Shown: piece by piece, positions 1-9,830 of the stretch
Position numbering within the stretch: position 1 is the first letter of the stretch
Layout of the letters: each line of letters starts with the position of its first letter
Assembly (NCBI GenBank): GCA_959347315.1
Contig: OY365815.1
Coordinates: forward strand, 496,001 to 560,000
Origin: Bimastos eiseni
Lineage: Eukaryota; Annelida; Clitellata; Crassiclitellata; Lumbricidae
Direction of reading: 5' to 3'
Length of the DNA: 64,000 nt
Position numbers and translations under genes: made by a program
Notes under the pieces: generated by a model
The model's database searches: none
What the model saw: the letters and a program-made list of their open reading frames with translations, nothing else
What the model was told of the DNA's origin: nothing

Positions 1-135
1 CCCAAACACACATTCACTGGCATTCTGAAATCCCAAATTTTAAGATTTAAGAGATTATCTTCATTTAATTTAGAACGGACTTCGACTACTCATGTAAGAC
101 ACTATTTGACAGTCCGTTACACAGAGGATATATAG
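1..135 (+). pseudogene. U0: 3' end of PLE RT thumb (partial)
   Basis: The window opens inside the RT thumb, at the conserved S-F-H-P-K-H segment. The reading ends at the TAG at 133-135, which is created by an extra TA dinucleotide in the run before the GCAAACGAC sequence. The rest of the unit lies to the left of the window. Confidence 0.8.
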
Positions 136-149
136 CAAACGACTACTAA

Positions 150-770
150 GTGAAACTAAGACTAACTCATGGACCAGACGTGAAAAGAGTCCTAAAACTA
201 AGAACACCGATAACAATCTCCTCCCTCCCAGTAGTCATTCCGTACAACCCACTATCTATGCGCATATTATATGAATGGAAGAAATTCCTCATGCAAGATA
301 ATAATACACTGCAGCATTACCGCATAATACCAGCCCACTCTAGAAATAGGAACCTAAAAGCTCCACGTAAAAATAAGCCTATAAAACACACGCAAAATAC
401 TAACATAGGTTCAAACAAATGTAACACACCTTCATGCACACAATCATGCCCATACGCAACAGTCTCCAAAACATACTCAACCACATACACACGCCGCAAG
501 TACACCATAATCAAGCGACTAGGCTGCCAAGGCACTAACACAATCTACCTAATAACTTGTAGCGCCTGCAACGAACAATACATAGACCACACACAAGGCA
601 AAGTAGTAGAAGGCCTATGAGAACACATCCACAATATAACGAATCAGCATAATAACCCACTAGCAAACCACTTCAACTCAAACAACCACTCACTAGAAAA
701 TGTTACAGTTATGCCAACAGTCACTGTTGCTGCATTAGAAATGGCTCTTTTCAGGCCAACAGTAATATAA
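150..770 (+). pseudogene. U0: PLE linker + GIY-YIG endonuclease, short subtype, internal stop
   Basis: This copy belongs to the short subtype: a 9-bp deletion removes three codons (ELL) after the N-L-K of the linker. The frame is broken by TGA at 618-620, where a Leu codon TTA became TGA. After it the same frame stays open to TAA at 768-770 and still encodes the A-N-H-F and N-N-H-S motifs. The upstream frame has no ATG; a GTG at 150 is the first conventional alternative start. Very close copies lie in U2 (offset 3,493) and U29 (offset 46,177). Confidence 0.85.
607..660 (+). repeat. Inverted repeat, arm 1 (inside EN), unit U0
   Basis: These 54 bases of EN coding sequence recur as their reverse complement at 785-838. 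In this copy the T-to-G change that makes the EN stop lies in this arm and has no matching change in arm 2. The pairing is therefore not being maintained by compensation here. Confidence 0.85.
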
Positions 771-784
771 TAGGTAGGCTTTCT

Positions 785-838
785 GTGGGTTATTACGCTT
801 ATTTGTTATATTGTGGATGTGTTCTAATAGGCGTTCTA
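785..838 (-). repeat. Inverted repeat, arm 2 (in the linker), unit U0
   Basis: Reverse-complement copy of 607-660, starting about 15 bp after the EN stop. The two arms flank a spacer of about 124 bp. The arms also explain why chance reading frames on opposite strands both begin with the residues MWMCSNR. Confidence 0.85.
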
Positions 839-874
839 TTCGTCCTCATCAAACTCAGCAGCATCGGCACTGCA

Positions 875-960
875 TCGTCGTCATCATCATCCTCACCATC
901 ATCATCATCATCATCATCATCATAATCATCATCATCATCATCATCATCATCACCACCACC
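875..960 (+). repeat. (TCA)n microsatellite in the U0-U1 linker
   Basis: A tract of TCA triplets with a TCG start, a CCTCACC interruption, one TAA interruption near 923 and a CAC end. It reads as poly-Ser, poly-His or poly-Ile on + and poly-Asp on -, with no frame favoured, so it is simple-sequence DNA and not a gene. The length differs between units and explains much of the variation in unit length. Confidence 0.95.
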
Positions 961-1091
961 CCAGCCATTACCGCCATGATCACATCCACCAGCACCATTA
1001 TCATATGTATCATTAGACCTCACCCGCCATCTGTGATTCTCCCACCAACGAACTGTGCCCGTGCTCAACAATCACCTCGTGATTCGACACC

Positions 1092-1112
1092 TAACCCTGA
1101 CCCTGACCCTAG
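1092..1112 (+). repeat. Telomere-like hexamer patch at the 5' edge of the RT fragment
   Basis: The bases read TAACCC, TGACCC, TGACCC, TAG, followed by GCCC. They match the C-rich strand of a TTAGGG telomere with CCCTGA variants. The final TAG closes the RT frame upstream, so RT homology begins directly after the patch. The same patch occurs at this position in the other units, with 2 to 4 hexamers. Confidence 0.6.
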
Positions 1113-1879
1113 GCCCTGGCCAACAAACATCCATCATACATTCAGGACGCCTATGACCTCATAAACAGAATCAGAGACACTACAATAAAACCACACTATA
1201 TCTTAGTCACAGGTGATGTCACAGCATTATATACAGATATGAACGTAGATAGAACCATCACTACTGTAAAAGAATTCTTCCGTAAAAATCCAAAAACTAA
1301 CAGACTAGACGCTGAACTCTTAGAACTCCTGGAAATAGCAATGAAAACTGATGACTTCTCTTTCTGCAACAAACTCTTCCCACAAATGTTTGGGACAGCT
1401 ATGGGGGAAGAACCTTTGCACGTGACTTAGCAAACATGTACCTGGTAGAATTTGAGCAAAAAGCAATGGAGGCCTTCCACATTCACCCACTTGACTTCTT
1501 CCGTTTTCTTGACGATATCTCCTTCATATGACCCGGTATTGTCGAGGAGCTAAAACAATATGAGGCATTTCTAAATTCTTTAATCCCTGACATTACAGTA
1601 ACCTTAACATACAATGACACTGAAATTAACTTCCTTGACACAACGATTTCTAGATACACAGACCAGGACAGGACTACACTGCAGACGAGAGTTTAGTTTA
1701 AACAGACAGACACGCACCAATTACTGCACAGGTCATCATTCCATCCCAAACACACATTCACTGGCATTCTGAAATCCCAAATTTTAAGATTTAAGAGATT
1801 ATCTTCATTTAATTTAGAACGGACTTCGATTACTCATGTAAGACACTATTTGACAGTCCGTTACACAGAGGATATATAG
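1113..1879 (+). pseudogene. U1: PLE reverse transcriptase fragment (motif A to thumb), broken
   Basis: Reverse transcriptase of the Penelope-like class, which would copy element RNA into DNA. The fragment opens right after a TAG at 1110-1112. Part 1 (1113-1430) encodes the S-Y-I-Q-D-A-Y-D-F segment, motif A (V-T-G-D-V-T-A-L-Y-T-D, with the metal-binding Asp) and ends with F-G-T-A-M-G. The reading must then shift by one base to continue as R-T-F-A-R-D-L-A-N-M-Y (from about 1402). Part 2 has catalytic F-L-D-D-I, then F-I-stop where Trp is expected (TGA 1529-1531). It continues with I-N-F-L-D-T, a second stop where Tyr is expected (TAG 1694-1696), and the thumb, ending at TAG 1877-1879. The fingers and all earlier RT motifs are missing. 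Identity rests on motif order and on the following GIY-YIG domain. It is a dead fragment. Confidence 0.88.
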
Positions 1880-1923
1880 CAAACGACTACTAAGGGAAAC
1901 TAAGACTAACACATGGACCAGAC

Positions 1924-2523
1924 GTGAAAAGAGTCCTAAAACTAAGAACACCGATAACAATCTCCTCCCTCCCAGTAGTCATTCCGTACAACCCACTATC
2001 TATGCGCATATTTTATGAATGGAAGAAAATCCTCATGCAAGATAATAATACACTGCAGCATTACCGCATAATACCAGCCCACTCTAGAAATAGGAACCTA
2101 AAAGAATTACTAGCTCCATGTAAAAATAAGCCTATAAAACCCACGCAAAATACTAACATAGGTTCAAACAAATGTAACACACCTTCATGCACACAATCAT
2201 GCCCATACATAACAGTCTCCAAAACATACTCAAGCACATACACACGCCGCAAGTACACCATAATCAAGCGACTAGGCTGCCAAGGCACTAACACAATCTG
2301 TCTAATAACTTGTAGCGCCTGCAACGAACAATACATAGACCACACACAAGGCAAAGTAGTAGAAGGCCTATTAGAACACATCCACAATATAACGAATCAG
2401 CATAATAACCCACTAGCAAACCACTTCAACTCAAACAACCACTCACTAGAAAATGTTACAGTTATGCCAACAGTCACTGTTGCTGCATTAGAAATGGCTC
2501 TTTTCAGGCCAACAGTAATATAA
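1924..2523 (+). pseudogene. U1: PLE linker + GIY-YIG endonuclease, long subtype, open frame (199 codons)
   Basis: Endonuclease domain of a PLE, which in active elements nicks target DNA to prime reverse transcription. From the GTG at 1924: residues 17-28 are the P-V-V-I-P-Y-N-P linker motif, and residues 51-63 carry P-A-H-S-R-N-R-N-L-K-E-L-L. Cysteines 84, 89, 93, 119, 130 and 133 fit the PLE zinc-binding linker. The GIY strand is I-C-L-I (125-128), with Cys where other units have Tyr. The YIG strand is Y-I-D-H-T (137-141), with Asp for Gly. The helix E-G-L-L-E-H (147-152) has Gly148 where the catalytic Arg is expected. A-N-H-F (165-168) and N-N-H (171-173) follow, and Glu190 may be the usual metal-binding Glu. 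The frame is open but the active site looks inactive, and the domain has no start of its own. Confidence 0.87.
2360..2413 (+). repeat. Inverted repeat, arm 1 (inside EN), unit U1
   Basis: Encodes the E-G-L-L-E-H-I-H-N-I-T part of the EN. Its reverse complement lies at 2538-2591. The innermost 34 bases differ at one site here (A in this arm, C opposite), and the remaining 20 differ at three. Confidence 0.88.
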
Positions 2524-2537
2524 TAGGTAGGCCTTCT

Positions 2538-2591
2538 GTGGGTTATTACGCTTATTTGTTATATTGTGGATGTGTCCTAATAGGCCTTCTA
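2538..2591 (-). repeat. Inverted repeat, arm 2 (linker), unit U1
   Basis: Reverse-complement copy of 2360-2413, beginning 15 bp after the EN stop. In a transcript the arms could fold into a long hairpin with a loop of about 124 nt that contains the end of the EN frame. Confidence 0.88.
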
Positions 2592-2859
2592 TTCGTCCTC
2601 ATCAAACTCAGCAGCATCGGCACTGCATCGTCGTCATCATCATCCTCACCATCATCATCATCATCATCATCATCATAATCATTATCATCATCATCATCAC
2701 CACCACCCCAACCATTACCGCCATGATCACATCCACCAGCACCAATATCATTAGCATAATCAGACCTCACCCGCCATCTGTGATTCTCCCATCAACGAAC
2801 TGTGCCCGTGCTCAACAATCACCTCGTGACTCGACACCTAACCCTGACCCTGACCCTAG

Positions 2860-3628
2860 GCCCTGGCCAACAAACATCCATCATACATTCAGGACGCCTA
2901 TGACTTCATATACAGAATCAGAGACACTACAATAAAACCAAACTATATCTTAGTCACAGGTGATGTCACAGCATTATATACAGATATGAACGTAGATAGA
3001 ACCATCACTACTGTAAAAGAATTCTTCCGTAAAAATCCAAAAACTAACAGACCAGACGCTGAACTCTTAGAACTCCTGGAAATAGCAATGAAAACTGATG
3101 ACTTCTCCTTCTGCAACAAACTCTTCCCACAAATGTTTGGGACAGCTATGAGGGAAGAACCTTTGCGCGTTACTTAGCAAACATGTACCTGGTAGAATTT
3201 GACCAAAAAGCAATGGAGGCCTTCCACATTCACCCACTTGACTTCTTCCGGTTTCTTGACGATATCTCCTTCATATGACCCGGTACTGTCGAGGAGCTAA
3301 AACAATATGAGGCATTTCTAAATTCTTTAATCACTGACATTACAGTAACCTTAACATACAATGACACTGAAATATTAACTTCCTTGACACAACGACTTCT
3401 AGATACACAGTCCAGGACAGGACTACACTGCAGACGAGAGTTTATTTTAAACAGACAGACACGCACCATTTACTGCACAGCTCATCATTCCATCCCAAAC
3501 ACACATTCACTGGCATTCTGAAATCCCAAATTTTAAGATTTAAGAGATTATCTTCATTTAATTTAGAACGGACTTCGACTACTCATGTAAGACACTATTT
3601 GACAGTCCGTTACACAGAGGATATATAG
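2860..3628 (+). pseudogene. U2: PLE RT fragment, broken
   Basis: Motif A part is 2860-3177 (ends A-M-R-E-E-P-L-R-V-T). The LDD part has the Trp-to-stop TGA at 3276-3278. It also has a 2-bp insertion near 3373 (GAAATTAAC became GAAATATTAAC) that throws the I-N-F-L-D motif out of frame. The thumb runs to TAG 3626-3628. Confidence 0.86.
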
Positions 3629-3642
3629 CAAACGACTACTAA

Positions 3643-4263
3643 GTGAAACTAAGACTAACTCATGGACCAGACGTGAAAAGAGTCCTAAAACTAAGAACAC
3701 CGATAACAATCTCCTCCCTCCCAGTAGTCATTCCGTACAACCCACTATCTATGCGCATATTATATGAATGGAAGAAATTCCTCATGCAAGATAATAATAC
3801 ACTGCAGCATTACCGCATAATACCAGCCCACTCTAGAAATAGGAACCTAAAAGCTCCACGTAAAAATAAGCCTATAAAACACACGCAAAATACTAACATA
3901 GGTTCAAACAAATGTAACACACCTTCATGCACACAATCATGCCCATACGCAACAGTCTCCAAAACATACTCAACCACATACACACGCCGCAAGTACACCA
4001 TAATCAAGCGACTAGGCTGCCAAGGCACTAACACAATCTACCTAATAACTTGTAGCGCCTGCAACGAACAATACATAGACCACACACAAGGCAAAGTAGT
4101 AGAAGGCCTATGAGAACACATCCACAATATAACGAATCAGCATAATAACCCACTAGCAAACCACTTCAACTCAAACAACCACTCACTAGAAAATGTTACA
4201 GTTATGCCAACAGTCACTGTTGCTGCATTAGAAATGGCTCTTTTCAGGCCAACAGTAATATAA
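3643..4263 (+). pseudogene. U2: GIY-YIG endonuclease, short subtype, internal stop
   Basis: Lacks the ELL codons and has TGA at 4111-4113. It matches the U0 copy at an offset of 3,493 bp. The GIY strand keeps I-Y-L-I. Confidence 0.86.
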
Positions 4264-4605
4264 TAGGTAGGCTTTCTGTGGGTTATTACGCTTATTTGTT
4301 ATATTGTGGATGTGTTCTAATAGGCGTTCTATTCGTCCTCATCAAACTCAGCAGCATCGGCACTGCATCGTCGTCATCATCATCCTCACCATCATCATCA
4401 TCATCATCATCATCATAATCATCATCATCATCATCATCATCATCACCACCACCCCAGCCATTACCGCCATGATCACATCCACCAGCACCATTATCATATG
4501 TATCATTAGACCTCACCCGCCATCTGTGATTCTCCCACCAACGAACTGTGCCCGTGCTCAACAATCACCTCGTGATTCGACACCTAACCCTGACCCTGAC
4601 CCTAG

Positions 4606-5372
4606 GCCCTGGCCAACAAACATCCATCATACATTCAGGACGCCTATGACCTCATAAACAGAATCAGAGACACTACAATAAAACCACACTATATCTTAGT
4701 CACAGGTGATGTCACAGCATTATATACAGATATGAACGTAGATAGAACCATCACTACTGTAAAAGAATTCTTCCGTAAAAATCCAAAAACTAACAGACTA
4801 GACGCTGAACTCTTAGAACTCCTGGAAATAGCAATGAAAACTGATGACTTCTCTTTCTGCAACAAACTCTTCCCACAAATGTTTGGGACAGCTATGGGGG
4901 AAGAACCTTTGCACGTGACTTAGCAAACATGTACCTGGTAGAATTTGAGCAAAAAGCAATGGAGGCCTTCCACATTCACCCACTTGACTTCTTCCGTTTT
5001 CTTGACGATATCTCCTTCATATGACCCGGTATTGTCGAGGAGCTAAAACAATATGAGGCATTTCTAAATTCTTTAATCCCTGACATTACAGTAACCTTAA
5101 CATACAATGACACTGAAATTAACTTCCTTGACACAACGATTTCTAGATACACAGACCAGGACAGGACTACACTGCAGACGAGAGTTTAGTTTAAACAGAC
5201 AGACACGCACCAATTACTGCACAGGTCATCATTCCATCCCAAACACACATTCACTGGCATTCTGAAATCCCAAATTTTAAGATTTAAGAGATTATCTTCA
5301 TTTAATTTAGAACGGACTTCGATTACTCATGTAAGACACTATTTGACAGTCCGTTACACAGAGGATATATAG
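4606..5372 (+). pseudogene. U3: PLE RT fragment, broken
   Basis: Copy of the U1 fragment in the second dimer, with the same Trp-to-stop (5022-5024) and Tyr-to-stop (5187-5189) changes. The I-N-F-L-D motif is in frame with the LDD. Confidence 0.86.
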
Positions 5373-5416
5373 CAAACGACTACTAAGGGAAACTAAGACT
5401 AACACATGGACCAGAC

Positions 5417-6016
5417 GTGAAAAGAGTCCTAAAACTAAGAACACCGATAACAATCTCCTCCCTCCCAGTAGTCATTCCGTACAACCCACTATCTATGCGC
5501 ATATTTTATGAATGGAAGAAAATCCTCATGCAAGATAATAATACACTGCAGCATTACCGCATAATACCAGCCCACTCTAGAAATAGGAACCTAAAAGAAT
5601 TACTAGCTCCATGTAAAAATAAGCCTATAAAACCCACGCAAAATACTAACATAGGTTCAAACAAATGTAACACACCTTCATGCACACAATCATGCCCATA
5701 CATAACAGTCTCCAAAACATACTCAAGCACATACACACGCCGCAAGTACACCATAATCAAGCGACTAGGCTGCCAAGGCACTAACACAATCTGTCTAATA
5801 ACTTGTAGCGCCTGCAACGAACAATACATAGACCACACACAAGGCAAAGTAGTAGAAGGCCTATTAGAACACATCCACAATATAACGAATCAGCATAATA
5901 ACCCACTAGCAAACCACTTCAACTCAAACAACCACTCACTAGAAAATGTTACAGTTATGCCAACAGTCACTGTTGCTGCATTAGAAATGGCTCTTTTCAG
6001 GCCAACAGTAATATAA
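5417..6016 (+). pseudogene. U3: GIY-YIG endonuclease, long subtype, open frame
   Basis: 199 codons, the same protein as the U1 copy, including A-P-C-K and the I-C-L-I form of the GIY strand. Confidence 0.86.
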
Positions 6017-6352
6017 TAGGTAGGCCTTCTGTGGGTTATTACGCTTATTTGTTATATTGTGGATGTGTCCTAATAGGCCTTCTATTCGTCCTCATCAAAC
6101 TCAGCAGCATCGGCACTGCATCGTCGTCATCATCATCCTCACCATCATCATCATCATCATCATCATCATAATCATTATCATCATCATCATCACCACCACC
6201 CCAACCATTACCGCCATGATCACATCCACCAGCACCAATATCATTAGCATAATCAGACCTCACCCGCCATCTGTGATTCTCCCATCAACGAACTGTGCCC
6301 GTGCTCAACAATCACCTCGTGACTCGACACCTAACCCTGACCCTGACCCTAG

Positions 6353-7121
6353 GCCCTGGCCAACAAACATCCATCATACATTCAGGACGCCTATGACTTC
6401 ATATACAGAATCAGAGACACTACAATAAAACCAAACTATATCTTAGTCACAGGTGATGTCACAGCATTATATACAGATATGAACGTAGATAGAACCATCA
6501 CTACTGTAAAAGAATTCTTCCGTAAAAATCCAAAAACTAACAGACCAGACGCTGAACTCTTAGAACTCCTGGAAATAGCAATGAAAACTGATGACTTCTC
6601 CTTCTGCAACAAACTCTTCCCACAAATGTTTGGGACAGCTATGAGGGAAGAACCTTTGCGCGTTACTTAGCAAACATGTACCTGGTAGAATTTGACCAAA
6701 AAGCAATGGAGGCCTTCCACATTCACCCACTTGACTTCTTCCGGTTTCTTGACGATATCTCCTTCATATGACCCGGTACTGTCGAGGAGCTAAAACAATA
6801 TGAGGCATTTCTAAATTCTTTAATCACTGACATTACAGTAACCTTAACATACAATGACACTGAAATATTAACTTCCTTGACACAACGACTTCTAGATACA
6901 CAGTCCAGGACAGGACTACACTGCAGACGAGAGTTTATTTTAAACAGACAGACACGCACCATTTACTGCACAGCTCATCATTCCATCCCAAACACACATT
7001 CACTGGCATTCTGAAATCCCAAATTTTAAGATTTAAGAGATTATCTTCATTTAATTTAGAACGGACTTCGATTACTCATGTAAGACACTATTTGACAGTC
7101 CGATACACAGAGGATATATAG
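6353..7121 (+). pseudogene. U4: PLE RT fragment, broken
   Basis: Copy of the U2 fragment. It has the Trp-to-stop TGA at 6769-6771 and the 2-bp TA insertion before the I-N-F-L-D motif. Confidence 0.86.
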
Positions 7122-7135
7122 CAAACGACTACTAA

Positions 7136-7756
7136 GTGAAACTAAGACTAACTCATGGACCAGACGTGAAAAGAGTCCTAAAACTAAGAACACCGATAAC
7201 AATCTCCTCCCTCCCAGTAGTCATTCCGTACAACCCACTATCTATGCGCATATTATATGAATGGAAGAAATTCCTCATGCAAGATAATAATACACTGCAG
7301 CATTACCGCATAATACCAGCCCACTCTAGAAATAGGAACCTAAAAGCTCCACGTAAAAATAAGCCTATAAAACCCACGCAAAATACTAACATAGGTTCAA
7401 ACAAATGTAACACACCTTCATGCACACAATCATGCCCATACGCAACAGTCTCCAAAACATACTCAACCACATACACACGCCGCAAGTACACCATAATCAA
7501 GCGACTAGGCTGCCAAGGCACTAACACAATCTACCTAATAACTTGTAGCGCCTGCAACGAACAATACATAGACCACACACAAGGCAAAGTAGTAGAAGGC
7601 CTATGAGAACACATCCACAATATAACGAATCAGCATAATAACCCACTAGCAAACCACTTCAACTCAAACAACCACTCACTAGAAAATGTTACAGTTATGC
7701 CAACAGTCACTGTTGCTGCATTAGAAATGGCTCTTTTCAGGCCAACAGTAATATAA
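7136..7756 (+). pseudogene. U4: GIY-YIG endonuclease, short subtype, internal stop
   Basis: TGA at 7604-7606. It differs from the U0 and U2 copies by K-P-T-Q where they have K-H-T-Q, a variant shared with U28, U31 and U35. Confidence 0.86.
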
Positions 7757-8092
7757 TAGGTAGGCTTTCTGTGGGTTATTACGCTTATTTGTTATATTGT
7801 GGATGTGTTCTAATAGGCCTTCTATTCGTCCTCATCAAACTCAGCAGCATCGGCACTGCATCGTCGTCATCATCATCCTCACCATCATCATCATCATCAT
7901 CATCATCATAATCATCATCATCATCATCATCACCACCACCCCAACCATTACCGCCATGATCACATCCACCAGCACCAATATCATTAGCATCATCAGACCT
8001 CACCCGCCATCTGTGATTCTCCCATCAACGAACTGTGCCCGTGCTCAACAATCACCTCGTGACTCGACACCTAACCCTGACCCTGACCCTAG

Positions 8093-8861
8093 GCCCTGGC
8101 CAACAAACATCCATCATACATTCAGGACGCCTATGACTTCATATACAGAATCAGAGACACTACAATAAAACCAAACTATATCTTAGTCACAGGTGATGTC
8201 ACAGCATTATATACAGATATGAACGTAGATAGAACCATCACTACTGTAAAAGAATTCTTCCGTAAAAATCCAAAAACTAACAGACCAGACGCTGAACTCT
8301 TAGAACTCCTGGAAATAGCAATGAAAACTGATGACTTCTCCTTCTGCAACAAACTCTTCCCACAAATGTTTGGGACAGCTATGAGGGAAGAACCTTTGCG
8401 CGTTACTTAGCAAACATGTACCTGGTAGAATTTGACCAAAAAGCAATGGAGGCCTTCCACATTCACCCACTTGACTTCTTCCGGTTTCTTGACGATATCT
8501 CCTTCATATGACCCGGTACTGTCGAGGAGCTAAAACAATATGAGGCATTTCTAAATTCTTTAATCACTGACATTACAGTAACCTTAACATACAATGACAC
8601 TGAAATATTAACTTCCTTGACACAACGACTTCTAGATACACAGTCCAGGACAGGACTACACTGCAGACGAGAGTTTATTTTAAACAGACAGACACGCACC
8701 ATTTACTGCACAGCTCATCATTCCATCCCAAACACACATTCACTGGCATTCTGAAATCCCAAATTTTAAGATTTAAGAGATTATCTTCATTTAATTTAGA
8801 ACGGACTTCGACTACTCATGTAAGACACTATTTGACAGTCCGATACACAGAGGATATATAG
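8093..8861 (+). pseudogene. U5: PLE RT fragment, broken
   Basis: Motif A part is 8093-8410. The Trp-to-stop TGA is at 8509-8511 and the TA insertion is present. The thumb ends at TAG 8859-8861. Confidence 0.86.
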
Positions 8862-8903
8862 CAAACGACTACTAAGTGAAACTAAGTAACTCATGGACCA
8901 GAC

Positions 8904-9494
8904 GTGAAAAGAGTCCTAAAACTAAGAACACCGTTAACAATCTCCTCCCTCCCAGTAGTCATTCCGTACAACCCACTATCTATGCGCATATTATATGAAT
9001 GGAAGAAATTCCTCATGCAAGATAATAATACACTGCAGCATTACCGCATAATACCAGCCCACTCTAGAAATAGGAACCTAAAAGCTCCACGTAAAAATAA
9101 GCCTATAAAACACACGCAAAATACTAACATAGGTTCAAACAAATGTAACACACCTTCATGCACACAATCATGCCCATACGCAACAGTCTCCAAAACATAC
9201 TCAACCACATACACACGCCGCAAGTACACCATAATCAAGCGACTAGGCTGCCAAGGCACTAACACAATCTACCTAATAACTTGTAGCGCCTGCAACGAAC
9301 AATACATAGACCACACACAAGGCAAAGTAGTAGAAGGCCTATGAGAACACATCCACAATATAACGAATCAGCATAATAACCCACTAGCAAACCACTTCAA
9401 CTCAAACAACCACTCACTAGAACATGTTACAGTTATGCCAACAGTCACTGTTGCTGCATTAGAAATGGCTCTTTTCAGGCCAACAGTAATATAA
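8904..9494 (+). pseudogene. U5: GIY-YIG endonuclease, short subtype, internal stop
   Basis: A 2-bp deletion just upstream (ACTAAGTAACTC in place of ACTAAGACTAACTC) removes the upstream part of the frame, so it opens only from the GTG at 8904. TGA is at 9342-9344. The same deletion is found only in U26 and U35, which marks these three as close relatives. It also has I-to-L at the T-P-L-T-I-S site. Confidence 0.85.
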
Positions 9495-9830
9495 TAGGTA
9501 GGCTTTCTGTGGGTTATTACGCTTATTTGTTATATTGTGGATGTGTTCTAATAGGCGTTCTATTCGTCCTCATCAAACTCAGCAGCATCGGCACTGCATC
9601 GTCGTCATCATCATCCTCACCATCATCATCATCATCATCATCATCATAATCATCATCATCATCATCATCACCACCACCCCAACCATTACCGCCATGATCA
9701 CATCCACCAGCACCAATATCATTAGCATCATCAGACCTCACCCGCCATCTGTGATTCTCCCATCAACGAACTGTGCCCGTGCTCAACAATCACCTCGTGA
9801 CTCGACACCTAACCCTGACCCTGACCCTAG

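Larger units (their letters stand above)
1..6986 (+). repeat. Higher-order repeat: two copies of a 3,493-bp dimer
   Basis: All reading frames and lesions of the first copy recur exactly 3,493 bp later (150 to 3643, 1924 to 5417, 2986 to 6479). Each dimer pairs a short-subtype EN (with TGA) with a long-subtype open EN. The same dimer recurs near 46178-49670 at an offset of 46,177 bp. Confidence 0.9.

Noticed and set aside
839..853. Minus-strand TTTGATGAGGACGAA resembling a hammerhead ribozyme core (PLEs can carry such ribozymes)
   Set aside because: The first core base is wrong (T for C), stem II is missing, the base after GAA is T and not A, and it is on the strand opposite to the element. 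No stems I or III were found around it.
799..1071. Minus-strand frames of 65-90 codons with long poly-Asp runs, repeated in every unit
   Set aside because: They are the (TCA)n microsatellite read on the other strand, joined to linker sequence. Length follows the repeat count and there is no conserved domain.
811..1164. Plus-strand frames with poly-Ile, poly-Ser or poly-His
   Set aside because: All three frames of the microsatellite are open in different units and none is favoured, so this is simple-sequence DNA and not a gene.
1345..1365. CTGATGAC on the + strand as a possible hammerhead core
   Set aside because: It encodes the conserved K-T-D-D-F residues of the RT and no GAAA partner with flanking stems follows.
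2061..2387. 108-codon minus-strand frame beginning MWMCSNRPS, antisense to the EN
   Set aside because: It is a shadow of the EN frame. Its start resembles a + strand linker frame only because of the inverted repeat.
3230..3469. 79-codon minus-strand frame opposite the RT LDD segment
   Set aside because: Antisense shadow of RT coding sequence. It is open mainly in units where the sense strand is frameshifted, and shows no recognisable motif.
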